Made by a program: the position numbers and the translations under genes
Shown: piece by piece, positions 22,977 to 32,990 of the stretch
How positions within the stretch are numbered: position 1 is the stretch's first letter
Layout of the letters: each line of letters starts with the position of its first letter
Origin: Doryteuthis pealeii
Taxonomy: Eukaryota > Mollusca > Cephalopoda > Myopsida > Loliginidae
Assembly (NCBI GenBank): GCA_023376005.1
Contig: CM042180.1
Coordinates: forward strand, 46,615,242 to 46,679,241
DNA: 64,000 bases
Direction: 5' to 3'
The notes under the pieces: model-generated
The model's database searches: none
What the model saw: only the letters and a program-made list of their open reading frames with translations
What the model was told of the DNA's origin: nothing

Positions 22977-23110
22977 ACTCACTCTGTCTCTCTCTTTATT
23001 TTCCCTCCTTTTTCTCTCACCTCCTCCTCACACATTTTCGGATAAATCCATACCCCCTCCTCTTCCTCCTCCTCCTCCTCCCCATCGTCATCACCCCTCC
23101 TCCTCCTCCC
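22605..23110. repeat. TTC, CT and CCT microsatellite cluster
   Basis: (TTC)n blocks at 22605-22650, 22690-22730 and 22805-22860, CT at 22935-22975, and CCT at 23055-23110. Ser/Leu/Phe frames through it are not genes. Confidence 0.93.
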
Positions 23111-23695
23111 TCTTTAATCTTTCCTTTAATCAACAGTCCGACTTTTAGACATTTCCGTCCGATTCATTATGACCAACTGAAGAACAGTCTGTCACCTCGA
23201 AGCATCTTGATGTAATGCATGAAAACGGAAGCATAAAACGTTAGCGGGAACTTGGGTGTATGTGGGTGTGGGTGGGTGTATGATGAGAGTGTCAAGGATG
23301 GAGGGAGGCAGGCAGTCCAAGCCGGGATTTTCAAAATGGCGACTCGATGCGGCAGAATGATAAATTGGTCCCTGACGCGTACAAAACGACGGCTACCATT
23401 ATAGGATAGAGCGGGAAAAATGCCGTTCCTGTTGGTAAAAACAGTGGGGAGGTACGGTGGAGATGAAACCTCAGCAGAGACAAGAACACTATAAAGAAGG
23501 ATGCCAGGCCAAATTTGTTATTGCTTTAAGCAGAGCAAAATGATTTGGAATGAATAGGATTAAGAAAGTAAATGAAGGCAATGGAACTGATTTTAAAAGA
23601 AAACTTCAGGTTGGCAACCCTGACTTAAAATCGGCAGTTAGATGATAAACAGAACAGAATTCTTGATTTTATTTAAAAATATGTCTTTATATATA
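23111..23695. other. Unique spacer with an ATGGCGAC motif
   Basis: No repeat family is seen. CAAAATGGCGACTCG near 23333 is YY1-like and starts a frame of only 22 codons. A small regulatory or exon role cannot be excluded. Confidence 0.3.
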
Positions 23696-24331
23696 CTAGC
23701 CAATATATGCACCCACCGGGAGCAAGTATTTAAGTTTTAATATAATAAAATATCATATTAAATTAGAAATGCTAATGAAACGGAATAAGAATACAGATAA
23801 AAAGATTTGGAACAGAGGGGGTATGATTGAAAAATAGAACAACTTTGAAACTAACTCTTCCCTCATCTTCGATTACTCCCGTCTTTCATTGGTAAATTTT
23901 CCTAATTTAACTATTTAGTTAAAATAGGAAGTAAAGGATAATATCACAGTTATTTCTTCTTATTAATCGATTTCATTTAAGATTTATCCCCGAGATTGTT
24001 GCTTATATTCAATAAGATAAAACCAAACAATTAAAAATCAATAATACTAAGCACATATTTATTAAAATCAAATTTTAAAGATCAATATGCAAATTAGCTT
24101 TTCCATTCGCACTGTAAACCGCTATTTTGTTGTATATATAAATACAATTACCTGTTATTAGTATCTAGATATGGTCAATAGTATTAATGGTGTATAATAT
24201 TTATTAATAATAGAAGTTTAAATAAAAATAAAATCATGGAGAATGTGATGTAAATAATTAAGGGAATTGTGTCTTGAGTAGTAATATAGTTTCGGTTACA
24301 GACAGAAAAACACACAATCTCCATTATAATA

Positions 24332-24334
<3 letters not shown>
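23696..24334 (-). mobile_element. Non-autonomous Helitron H1, copy 3
   Basis: CTAG follows A at the left and AAGA precedes T at the right; 639 bp. The subterminal hairpin is damaged (GCACCCACCGGGAGC). Confidence 0.88.
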
Positions 24335-24368
<34 letters not shown>

Positions 24369-24374
<6 letters not shown>

Positions 24375-24619
24375 GAAAATGAGTAAAGAAAAGAAATGTA
24401 GATGGATAAAAATGAATTTAATCGATATCACTTTTAATCGATATCAATTACACATGTGTTTCGGTCCGTTTATCAAAATGTATACGGATTACGCTATTAT
24501 TATTATTAAAATAATCAGATGAAATTGAAATAATGATAATAATAATAATAATAGGAAAAATGTAAAAATATTCCGTACACAGAGAGATTTTTTACGACCT
24601 TCATCAGAGTGATTTTTTT
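24369..24619 (+). mobile_element. Penelope-like tail repeat, copy 1
   Basis: It is nearly identical to 52036-52282 and both copies lie directly after TA microsatellite. On minus it contains GGACCGAAACACATGTGT and CACTCTGATGAAGG, degenerate versions of the hammerhead-core boxes typical of PLE termini. Confidence 0.5.
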
Positions 24620-24689
24620 TATTTTTGAGTTGAGAAAAATCATTTTTTCCTCATATTGTCGGATTCAATTCCCTTTCCATTTTTTACAC

Positions 24690-24693
24690 AGAA

Positions 24694-24759
<66 letters not shown>

Positions 24760-24765
24760 TGTCTG
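24690..24765. repeat. (CA)n(TA)n microsatellite
   Basis: CA repeats followed by TA repeats. Confidence 0.95.
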
Positions 24766-24926
24766 TATATATACCTAATATATTTAATTAACTAATAATT
24801 TTCTCTAATCGGGCCCGCCCACATTACAGTCGAACCCCAAAAATTAGAGTTGAAAGAAAAGATGTACCACAGAAGAACAAGAAATCTTCTAGAAAATAAT
24901 GTCTACTGCAGAAATGAAATAAATAC

Positions 24927-25208
24927 TTGGTTGTCCTCCTTGTAAGATTCTCCGGAACATTCTTAAAATGGACAAGAGAGACAAGACACGCGGGACACTG
25001 CTGGAGAAGCAAGGACGAACTCATAAGCGACGTCCTCCTGTGGAAGCCAGCACATGGACACCCCAGTGTGGGCCGACCAGCAAAGACGTACATTGATCAG
25101 CTCTGTGCGGATACAGGATGCTGCATAGAGGACCTCCCGCGAATGATGAGCGATAGGGGCGGATGGAGAGAAATGGTCATGGATATCCGTGCCAACAGCG
25201 CGACTTGA
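24927..25208 (+). pseudogene. LINE ORF2 C-terminus (LINE-1fam)
   Basis: The open frame ends in the characteristic C-terminal domain of a common marine-invertebrate non-LTR retrotransposon. TRHAGHCWRSKDELISDVLL is followed by a His-Gly-His segment, VGRPAKTYIDQLCADTGC, a Glu-Asp-Leu-Pro segment, then DRGGWREMV and a stop. A TGATGATGATCATGA tail follows, like the short tandem tails of such LINEs. The reverse transcriptase and endonuclease are absent (5' truncation), so the insertion is dead although this last exon-like part is still open. Family assignment rests on memory of its sequence, not a search. Confidence 0.82.
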
Positions 25209-25348
25209 TGATGATCATGATATATATATTAGCGATATTGTAGGAGGGGATATTCTGATATGAAGCTAACTTGAGTTTTGCTACCCCCTCTTTCATTTCC
25301 TGAACTTTGCATAGATCAGATTTATTATATTTAAAAAAATTGCTTAAA

Positions 25349-25480
25349 TCTTATCATTATGGAGATTCTATATCTGTCAGTCTGTAACCGAAACTCCGTC
25401 ACCGCCAACGTCATAATTCCCTTAGTTATTTATGTTATATTCTCAATGGTTATTAAATAATCATTGTTTAATCTTTATTA
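25349..25480 (+). mobile_element. Helitron 5'-end fragment
   Basis: TCTTATCATTATGGAGATTC, then a CTGTAACCGAAACTCCGTC segment, matches the first 130 bp of H1/H2. The rest is missing. Confidence 0.75.
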
Positions 25481-25544
25481 GCCTCTTATCTATTAACAAT
25501 GTCTCTAGGTTCGGCTGCGATAGATTTGCCTCAAAACAGCCCAT

Positions 25545-25640
25545 ATTATTAAGGTATTTGCCTTTCACCCCACTTATGAGGGCGTGACACAAGGACATTT
25601 TTATGTGGGCTCAACCACAATCCGAGAATCATGGTGGTGC
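25545..25640 (-). mobile_element. Retroposon D end fragment fused to a LINE tail
   Basis: GGTATTTGCC, CACCCCACTTATGAGGGCGT and the following GACACAAGG match the constant end of retroposon D, then switch at GGTGGTGCATAGATGACC into the LINE-1fam C-terminus. Confidence 0.55.
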
Positions 25641-25755
25641 ATAGATGACCTCCCGAGAATGATGAGCGATAGAGACGGATGGAGAGAGACTGTCATGGGG
25701 ATCCGTGCCAACAGCGCGACATGATGATGATGATGATATGATGATGATGATGCAC
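25634..25755 (+). mobile_element. LINE-1fam 3' end with TGATGA tail
   Basis: It encodes the last 30 or so residues (Asp-Arg-Asp-Gly-Trp-Arg-Glu landmark) and ends in a (TGATGA)n tail at 25720-25753. Confidence 0.75.
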
Positions 25756-26390
25756 AAGGCATTACACCCAAAAGACGATATGTTACAAGAAAAGAGGGAG
25801 CAAGTCTCGCCAGAATTGATAATTTTGTAGATGCCATAATTCAAGGACTCGAAAAATACACAAAAAAGAGTAAAGAAAGATTGATTGCAGCAGAAAAAAA
25901 AAAAACAAGTGCAAAAATATTACAAATCTAAAAAAAAAAAAAAAAAAAAAAAACAGTAATGAGAAGAAAAAGAAACTGTGTAGATATTTCAAGCGACAAA
26001 CTGGAATGAACACCTAGACACATTAACATTAAACTCTACCTGGTGGTGAAGTTCCAATTCTGGAGTTCGGGGAATAGCTGGACACAGCTAAGAAGGAGAA
26101 ATCTCAAGGGAGAAACTAAACCTCTCCATAATTGCAGCACAAAATAATGTACTGAGCTTCCAAAAGTTTACGTAATATCTAAATGATGGCAGCAAACTCG
26201 TATTCAAGTATTGCCATTGCTTGATATAGTAACACTAATAACAATAACAAAAAAAAGCTCAATAGTTCAAACAATATAATGGTGAGCTTCAAAAAAGTTC
26301 AACAATGAGCTGCACAAAAGTGGCTCTTTAGTCCTGCCAAAGAAACACGTATTGATTTTATTCGTTCCCACAATTACAGGTAATTCCAGG
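25756..26390. other. Mixed spacer
   Basis: Two poly-A runs (25896-25906 and 25932-25954) and a short R470 scrap (26030-26090) lie in otherwise unrecognised sequence. Confidence 0.5.
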
Positions 26391-26394
26391 GAGC

Positions 26395-26725
26395 ACAGAG
26401 TATTTTATTAATCCATCCCGTCGATGCACAGATTGGTGACTGATCATGCCAGCCTTGATCATACATAGCCTTCCACACTGGTCACATAGTATACCGATTT
26501 GAAGCCCTTGGTTGTCTACTTTTTTTATTATTGCGAATATCTCTCTTCAACTGCTCATGCTGTATACGGCCGGTCTCAAACCTTTCCGTGCCCTCCTGCA
26601 CAGCTCTTCTACGTTGCCCACGGTCCAAAGACTTAATCTCCCAGGTCTTCACATCGATGTCACATTTTTTCAAGGTTGACCTCAGGCAATCCTTGTATCT
26701 CATCTTGGGCCCTTGAGCCAAACGC
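26395..26725 (-). pseudogene. LINE ORF2 C-terminus with C2H2 finger (LINE-2fam)
   Basis: The minus strand first reads a Met-Arg-Tyr-Lys-Asp-Cys-Leu segment, then KKCDIDVKTWE and an Asp-Arg-Gly-Gln-Arg-Arg segment. This is the C-terminal block of a second non-LTR family. After a one-base shift at a T-run (about 26519-26526) it continues as CDQCGRLCMIKAGMISHQ followed by Ser-Val-His. The Cys-x2-Cys-x12-His-x3-His spacing is that of a C2H2 zinc finger, known at the C-terminus of this LINE type. The frameshift and truncation make it a pseudogene. Confidence 0.75.
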
Positions 26726-26757
26726 TTGCCGGCCCAAGATGAGATACAAGGATTGCC
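26685..26757. repeat. Perfect 26-bp inverted repeat, 21-bp loop
   Basis: GGCAATCCTTGTATCTCATC with TTGGGC (26685-26710) is the exact reverse complement of 26732-26757. One arm is LINE-2fam coding sequence, so the other is an inverted copy of it. Confidence 0.9.
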
Positions 26758-26784
26758 TTGTATCTAATTGATTTGATTTGATAT

Positions 26785-26930
26785 CTAAATAACCGTTTAT
26801 TTTCAGATGTTTTCATTCCTAAGTATTTCTCAAGCGTTTTTGATTTGTAAAGAAACGGTTATTCTCGGATGTTTTCATTCCAAAGTATTTTATGGCATTT
26901 TTCATTTGTAAACGGCCTTTTAGAAATATA
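26785..26930. repeat. Tandem duplication of about 75 bp
   Basis: AACCGTTTATTTTCAGATGT... and AACGGTTATTCTCGGATGTT... begin successive related units. Confidence 0.7.
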
Positions 26931-27109
26931 TGTTGGAGCAAGCAGAATTTCAAAATGTCTGCTTTATTTATTTTCGCATTCAGTGTAAAATGATGGAATA
27001 AAATCAATACGTGTATAGAGTCAATTTGCTCTTTCAATTTTACCCAGAGGAGATTAGAACGCTTAACTCTTTACGGGCATTTTTAAATAGGCAATCAATG
27101 AGTATGCAG

Positions 27110-27243
27110 CCAATCTATCTATCTATCTATCTATCTGTTCATATTCCTCTATCTATGATGGTATATTCATATCAATTTCACTTTCTCCTCTCTCTTTCTC
27201 CTCTTTCTTTTTGTCATTCTCCCCCCCCCTCTCTCTCTCTCTC

Positions 27244-27286
<43 letters not shown>

Positions 27287-27495
27287 ATATATAAGATTTT
27301 TGGGTGTTTGTTTTTTAGAAGCATTGTTGAATAAAGTATATATTATTATTTATATTTTTGCTTGAAGGCAATTACAATGCATGTATCGCATCAAATTCGA
27401 TACTTTTTTTTAGAGAAAATAAACTTGACAAGTGTAATCCCGGCAAAGGATCGCTCGATGTGTACAACATCGTACAGACTGTTTCGACTTTATAT

Positions 27496-27539
<44 letters not shown>

Positions 27540-27660
27540 GCATTATGGGTTGATATGTTGTTCATATCGAAATTTTATACAAATTATATACACATATATA
27601 TTTCAGTGTTTGTCTATCTGTATTTCTATCACAGTTTGTTCATATCCGTCTATCTACCTA

Positions 27661-27693
<33 letters not shown>

Positions 27694-27727
27694 TATATAT
27701 ATATATATATATATGTATGTGCATATA

Positions 27728-27766
<39 letters not shown>

Positions 27767-27775
27767 CTCATCCCC
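27110..27775. repeat. TATC, CT and TA microsatellite cluster
   Basis: (TATC)n at 27115-27138, CT at 27225-27255, and TA at 27255-27294, 27502-27537 and 27678-27762. Short unique stretches lie between. Confidence 0.93.
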
Positions 27776-27859
27776 CCCCCTATTTATTCATCTAACAATC
27801 TACAATCTATCTCTGTTCATGTCTATCTAAATACCTAATCTTAAACATATAGGCTCTCA

Positions 27860-28225
27860 ATTTCGGAACACCGCGACCGCCCTCCCCCTCTCCTCCCCAC
27901 TCCCCTTAGCCCCCCTCCTCATTTGCATCTATCGTCGACCTTACCTAATTGCCCTAATGACAGGATTGGACCCGTCTCTCCACGCCCAGAATTCCCAGCA
28001 AGAGGAAATAATCGCCTGCCGGTCGCAAAGAGAGCGGACCAAACGCGTGAGCAATTGATTTTTCCTTTAGCGTTCTCACCTCCCGGCTGGAGAGTTTCAT
28101 TAAGGGGAGGTAATCGGTGCCACTTAAGTCGTTGATTATGTGATATTGGTTTCTGATTGACCTCCCATTGGTCGACATGTACGAAACGATATAGTGCATA
28201 TATTTCACTATTTCCACCACGGCGG
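27860..28225. promoter_or_regulatory. Unique island, candidate regulatory element
   Basis: The sequence belongs to none of the window's repeats and has balanced composition. It is dense in factor-like motifs: a perfect octamer ATTTGCAT near 27922, homeobox-type CTAATTG and CTAATGA near 27945-27960, CAATTGATTTTT near 28050, and CCATTGGTC (CCAAT box) near 28170. No reading frame is convincing. The role is inferred only. Confidence 0.3.
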
Positions 28226-28429
28226 GAAGACTTGGCTCAGTGGTAGTTCCACCGTATTGGCTTTTGAAGTGGTTTCAATACACTTGCATGATATTCCCGT
28301 TGGTCGACACAGCCTGGAAAAAAAGCGGGAAAAGTACTACATACGGTGTTATATAGCCGTATGTTATATAGCCATATCATAAAACACGGTGTTATATAGC
28401 CATATTATAAACACATCGCTTGTCCGCCC

Positions 28430-28930
28430 TGTCGGCTGGGGCGTTAGAATGCACCGACTGCACCTCTGCAGAGGGGTAAGACTCCCCCAATGGGGCCACC
28501 TGTTGGCCGTGGGTGGTGATCCGTGATGCTTAAGGATATAGCCCAGGTGGATGAGCAGTTCATGACATGCAATACTCCACTTTGGCCCTATCTTGGGCTA
28601 GACGGTCGGTCGGAGAGCCCCCTCCGATCAATAGGCTGGTCACGTCAAGCCCTAGAACCTATATGATTTTCCCAACCCTATTGCCTTTATGGCAAGCCCC
28701 AACCCCTTTTTATCATATGAGTGCTAGAAGGCGGTGGCTGCGGGTCTACATGTCCTGGGAATGACGTTAAACTCTATCTGATGGTGAGGTTCCAGTTCTG
28801 GAGGTTTGGAGCACCCCTTCGTCACCATTGCTCCCTGGTCCACTCTGACCTGGAGTGGTAGTACCTGTTAGGGTCCCATCTATGGGTTAAATAGAAAAAT
28901 GTATTTATAAAAAATTGTATTATCCATTAA
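28430..28930 (+). repeat. Dispersed repeat R470, full-length
   Basis: This block of about 480 bp matches 34893-35371 (inverted) along its length. It runs from AGAGGGGTAAGACTCCC to GGTAGTACCTGTTAGGGTCC and GGTTAAATAGAAAAATG. Fragments lie at 5155-5300, 5690-5960, 21280-21610, 26030-26090, 35371-35560, 50168-50310, 50646-50830 and 50965-51035. It has no tRNA head and no conserved ORF; its class is unknown. Confidence 0.75.
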
Positions 28931-28989
28931 GAATTGATTTAATTCAGCTAATAAGTAAAAAGTGCTCAATACCTAAGTAGAGCAAATAA

Positions 28990-29167
28990 TAAAGATAAAC
29001 CTAATGAGTCAGATATACCTACTAAAAGTTTCGCTTAGTGCTCTTCAGGGCTAAGATCCGACTAAAGAGATTTGGAGCAAACTCATATTTATACATTTTT
29101 ATACTTATAATACTTGAGCCCTGAAGAGCACTAAGCGAAACTTTTAGTAGGTTTATCTGACTCATTA

Positions 29168-29174
<7 letters not shown>
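28990..29174. repeat. PLE-like terminal inverted repeat
   Basis: Arms of about 60 bp (29000-29063 and 29110-29172) pair closely. Each contains CCTGAAGAGCACTAAGCGAA with the following ACTTTTAGTAG, a degenerate hammerhead-type core (CTGAAGA, a short stem, GAAA). Confidence 0.6.
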
Positions 29175-29211
<37 letters not shown>

Positions 29212-29331
29212 CGTAGTGACGATCAAAATTCTGATTGTTTTTGTGGTTACTGAGTGCTCAACAGCAGCAAATATTCCGTAGTGACTAGAATTTAAATCTA
29301 TTCACTTTGAATCATATATATATATATATAT

Positions 29332-29600
29332 ATGAGAAGTAAACAAACAAACAATGTGTTTGATATGGCCTTAGCCGACAATTTTTGGGAGAATATGTGC
29401 TTAATTGAAGTCATACCTAATTTTGAAAATTAATTAATTGATAATTAATGAATTAGGTGGGTATACCTGTTCAAATGTAAGGCTAAACACATCTAGAAAA
29501 AGTGAATCTCTGTATGTACATTTCGGCCTATTATGCCTCATCAGCAGAGTTATAGACAGGAAGACTGTTCTGAGTGTGATTCGAACGCTGACTGCATATA
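29332..29600 (-). mobile_element. PLE-alpha tail copy 1
   Basis: It shares GACAATTTTTGGGAGAATAT, the AATTAAT-rich centre and the hammerhead segment with copies at 32991-33262 and 52392-52652. All three touch TA microsatellite. Confidence 0.6.
29508..29549 (-). ncRNA. Hammerhead ribozyme motif (type I), copy 1
   Basis: On minus: stem I CTCTG, core CTGATGA, stem II GGC..GCC with one A-G mismatch, GAAA, palindromic stem III TGTACA, then TA and the stem I partner CAGAG. Predicted cleavage is after the TA. Short hammerheads are known from PLE termini. Confidence 0.65.
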
Positions 29601-30125
29601 AGTTAGGATACTCGGAAGTTTTCTTTGGCTTAACAAATTGGGAAAAATTTATGTTTTTTTGTGAATTTATTAAGATAAGCGTATCTGAAGCTCGCTCGCA
29701 TCTCAAATTTTAGCTCACATCACAAAGTAAAAAGCAACCGAATGACAGCTGGTAACTCGAAAAACTCGTAAATTGAGGCACCCGTAAGTCAATGTACAAC
29801 GGTATTTTTCTTTGGCGTAATAAATTTGGAAACTTGATGATTTTTGTGAACTTATTAACATAAGCATATCTGAAGCTCGCTCGTGCCTCGAATTTTAGCT
29901 CTCAACAAAATGCAAAAAAAAAATCGACCGAGTGACAGTTCGTAACTGTAAAAATTCGTAAGTTAGGCCACTCAAGGTGCCACTGTAATATTTTTCTTTG
30001 GCGTAATAAATTTTGAAACTTAAATATTTTAGAGAACTCATTAACATAAGCGTATCTGAAGCTCTCAACAAAAAGCAAAATTCGACTGAGTAACAGCTCG
30101 TAACTCAGAAAATGTGTAATTAGTT
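29600..30125. repeat. Three-unit minisatellite of about 187 bp
   Basis: Units start with TTTCTTTGGCTTAACAAATT (29619) and the related TTTCTTTGGCGTAATAAATT (29807, 29993). Each carries GCGTATCTGAAGCTC or a variant and GTAACTC. A scrap recurs near 31645. Confidence 0.8.
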
Positions 30126-30305
30126 GCATCAACGTTCTCGAAAAATGAAGATTATACCAAATACAATTGGGTGGTGGGGGGGGGAAGTGCCATGTTTTGC
30201 CTAGAGAGATGGCCTTCTGGAATTGGTCTTTAAATAATTGGCATCTCCCAAGGAAAAATGGCCGAGAAGTCTCTATTGGTTAATGTTTAAAAGATTTATT
30301 TACAT

Positions 30306-30728
30306 TTTAATTATTGGTAATTATGAACTTTTGTTTAGTAAATTAGGGTGTCCCAGAAAAAACAGAACCCACAAAGTTTGTAATAAAACTGTTAATTTTA
30401 ACTAGGGGGGTTTAGGGTTGGGTTGGGGTTTAGGGTTAGGGTTGGGGCTGGGGTTTGGGTTAGGGTTAGGATTGAGGTTACGGTTACGGTTACAGCTAGG
30501 TTTTGGGTTCTGTTTTCTTCTGGGTCACCCTGTGCAGGGTGACATAGAAAAAAACAGAACCCAAATTATTTATTTATTTTCCCATTAAACTAACCGTAAA
30601 CTCTAAAGCTAAACCCTATCCCTAAACCCCCCTGGTTAGAATTAACAGTTTTATTACACATCTGTGGGTTCTGTTTTTTCTGGGACACCCTAATTTACTA
30701 AACAAAAGTTCATAATTACCTAATTATT
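30306..30728. mobile_element. Large palindromic foldback with telomere-like core
   Basis: Outer arms (AAAAGT, CATAATTACC mirrored) enclose two diverged copies of an element. Their ends are AGGGTGTCCCAGAAAAAACA and AGGGTGACATAGAAAAAAAC, in inverted orientation (about 30348-30533 and 30536-30692). The first copy has a degenerate GGTTTAGGG/GGGTTA array (30408-30480), the second AACCCTATCCCTAAACCCC. The ends resemble Tc1/mariner-type MITEs. Confidence 0.65.
30408..30500 (+). repeat. Degenerate interstitial telomere-like repeat
   Basis: Repeated TTTAGGG, TTAGGG and TTGGGG-like hexamers/heptamers (GGGTTTAGGGTTGGGTTGGG and on), decaying to GGTTACGGTTACGG. It is internal to a MITE, so it need not mark an old chromosome end. 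Confidence 0.7.
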
Positions 30729-30760
30729 TTGACCATGTTCATTGTATATTTCTATTAATT

Positions 30761-31463
30761 AATTTCGTTAGTCTTTCTAATTTAATATACTAGCAAATAT
30801 AGGCACCCTCCGGGTGCAAGTATTTAAGTTTTAATGTAATAAAATGTTATATTAAATTAGAGAGGCTAATGAAACTAAATAAGAATGGAGATAAAAAGAT
30901 TTTAGGGGGTATAATCGAAAAATAGAACACCTGAAACTTACTTTTTCATCTCGTCTTTCATTGCTAAATTTTCCTAATTTAACTATTCAGTTAAAATAGG
31001 AAGTAAAGAATAAAATTACAATTATGTCTTCTTGTCAATGAATTTCTTTTAAGATGTATCCACAAGACATTTGCTCATATTCATTAAGTTAAAACCAAAT
31101 AATTAGAAATCAATAATATTAAACACATATTTATTAAAATCAAATTTTAAATATCAATATGCAAATTAGCCTTCCCGTTCACACTGTAAACCGCTATTTT
31201 GTTGTATATATAAATACAATTGCATGTTATTCGAACGTAGATATGACCAATAGTAATAATAATGCAAAACAATTTTATTCATAATTGGGGTTTAGATAAA
31301 AATAAAATCACGGTGAATGTGACGTAAATAACTAAGGAAATTGTGACTTGAGTAGTAATATAGTTTCGGTTACAGACAGAAAAACACTCAATCTCCATTA
31401 TAATAAGATGTCATTACATTAAAACTTAGATACTTACGCCCGGAGGGTGTATATTCTTGCTAG
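30761..31463 (+). mobile_element. Helitron H2 3' end, split by copy 4
   Basis: Left piece 30761-30789 (TTCGTTAGTCTTTCTAATTT) and right piece 31409-31463 (TGTCATTACATTAAAACTT ... CGGAGGGTG ... CTAG) join into one H2 3' end when the H1 copy is removed. This is a nested Helitron insertion. Confidence 0.75.
30790..31408 (-). mobile_element. Non-autonomous Helitron H1, copy 4
   Basis: CTAG follows A and AAGA precedes T; 619 bp with the terminal hairpin intact apart from one flank change. Confidence 0.9.
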
Positions 31464-31529
31464 TACTACTAAAATCATCTTTCTGATTATACGCAAGAAC
31501 CTCGAAATACTCAACATGATGCTGTAGAC

Positions 31530-31605
31530 GAGCGGTCCCCAACCTTTTTTGCGCCATGGACCGGTTTCATCTAAGACAATATTTTCACGGACCGGCCTAC
31601 ATTTG
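31530..31605 (+). mobile_element. hAT-type terminal segment
   Basis: GCGGTCCCCAACCTTTTTTG, then GGACCGGTTTC, AAGACAATATTTTCACGG and ACCGGCC strongly resembles the end of hAT/Charlie-type transposons known from other animals. Only one end is present. Confidence 0.5.
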
Positions 31606-31664
31606 CTCGATAATCGTTAATGAATCATTCGCAGTGGTCTTATGTAACAGCTCGTAACTCGGAG

Positions 31665-31667
<3 letters not shown>

Positions 31668-31715
<48 letters not shown>
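31668..31715. repeat. (TA)n microsatellite
   Basis: A pure TA run; another TA block is at 31871-31905. Confidence 0.95.
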
Positions 31716-31717
<2 letters not shown>

Positions 31718-31872
31718 TAAACAGTGCTTTGTATCATGGATAGAGCATTTATATCTAAGTTAGGGTAGGGTAGACACATAGTCAATGGTGCCTGGTTACT
31801 GATTGGTCTGAAGATCCCATAGGTGAAAAACAGTAACTAGGTCCTGTTGACTCCATGTCCATACTATCCTTA

Positions 31873-31905
<33 letters not shown>

Positions 31906-31906
31906 T

Positions 31907-32098
31907 TACCAACCCCTCCGCAGGAGCAGGATGTGACACAAGGTCAATTTCTTAAGCGGAGTTCAACAGGTTTTGAATTCAGAGTTTTCCTTCTCCTAGA
32001 CCGGTTGCCTAACCAAGGTTAAAGAGCCCAGTCTACCCTACTATTTATCCATAGCTGGAGGGAGAGTAGGATTCATACCTTTCCCAAGGGTATTAGCG

Positions 32099-32100
<2 letters not shown>
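31907..32100 (-). mobile_element. SINE-A, 5'-truncated
   Basis: The SINE-A body and 3' end (ACCAACCCCTCCGCAGGAGC onward on plus) lack the tRNA head. TA repeats adjoin both ends. Confidence 0.8.

Positions 32101-32144
<44 letters not shown>
32101..32144. repeat. (TA)n microsatellite
   Basis: A pure TA run following the truncated SINE end. Confidence 0.95.
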
Positions 32145-32146
<2 letters not shown>

Positions 32147-32575
32147 TTAAAACACTACATCTATTCTTGTATGTATGTATATACACTTTTTCAGTTAGGT
32201 GTATTTATATATATAAAAAAGAGACATACTTAGCATAAGAGTTAATGGGCAGATAACCTTTGCAGCTTGTTGTCAGGGGCAGGTAACTCTTGTCCTTTAA
32301 AAACGGTAAAATAATCCTCACATTTACAGTAATTCCTGTCTATACCTTCAACAAGTTTCTTAATCCAAAATCCTGGTCACAATTCCGGTGACCTCGGTCA
32401 TTGCAGCAATACATTCGCCCGGATTCTTTATGACCCAACGCACCAGGCCTTCCGCTCGACAGGTCCTTACCTGGATGAAGTGGAGAAGCAATTTACAAAA
32501 TTACACAAAATATACGCATACATACCTGCATATATACCTGTAGCTTGCGTAGAAATATACAGGAACATATATAGG
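32145..32575. other. Unique spacer
   Basis: No gene, RNA or repeat was recognised. Confidence 0.5.
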
Positions 32576-32857
32576 AAGCGCGTGGTGTAATGATTAAAGT
32601 CATATGAAATGGACTCGTCGCCTCGAGTTCAAATCCTGGACGTGCTAATTGCATTTCACTTAGCGCTAATACCATTGGGAAAGGTGTGAATTCTACTCTC
32701 CCTCCAGCTACGGGTAAATAGTAGGACAGACTGGGCTTTCAAACCTTGGTTAAGCAACCAGTGTAGGAGAAGGAAATCTCTCAATTCAAACCTGTTAAAC
32801 TCCGTTTAAGAAATTGACCTTGTGTCACATCCTGCTCTTGCGGAGGGGTTGGTAAAT
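32576..32857 (+). mobile_element. SINE-A, full-length
   Basis: The tRNA-like head carries A box TGGTGTAATGATTAAAGTC and B box GAGTTCAAATCCTGG. The body with CTTAGCGCTAATACC follows, and the 3' end CTTGCGGAGGGGTTGGTAAA runs into TA repeats. An RNA polymerase III-driven retroposon of about 280 bp. Confidence 0.88.
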
Positions 32858-32865
32858 ATATATAT

Positions 32866-32906
<41 letters not shown>

Positions 32907-32917
32907 AACACACACAA

Positions 32918-32967
<50 letters not shown>

Positions 32968-32990
32968 TATATAATATACATATATATTTG
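32858..32990. repeat. (CA)n and (TA)n microsatellites
   Basis: Alternating CA and TA blocks at the SINE-A 3' end. Confidence 0.95.

Noticed and set aside
24274..24522. 82-codon frame spanning a Helitron end and TA repeats
   Set aside because: It begins inside the Helitron 5' end and runs through microsatellite; no independent support.
30408..30500. Ancient telomere-telomere fusion
   Set aside because: The telomere-like motifs lie inside a transposon-like palindrome and are degenerate.
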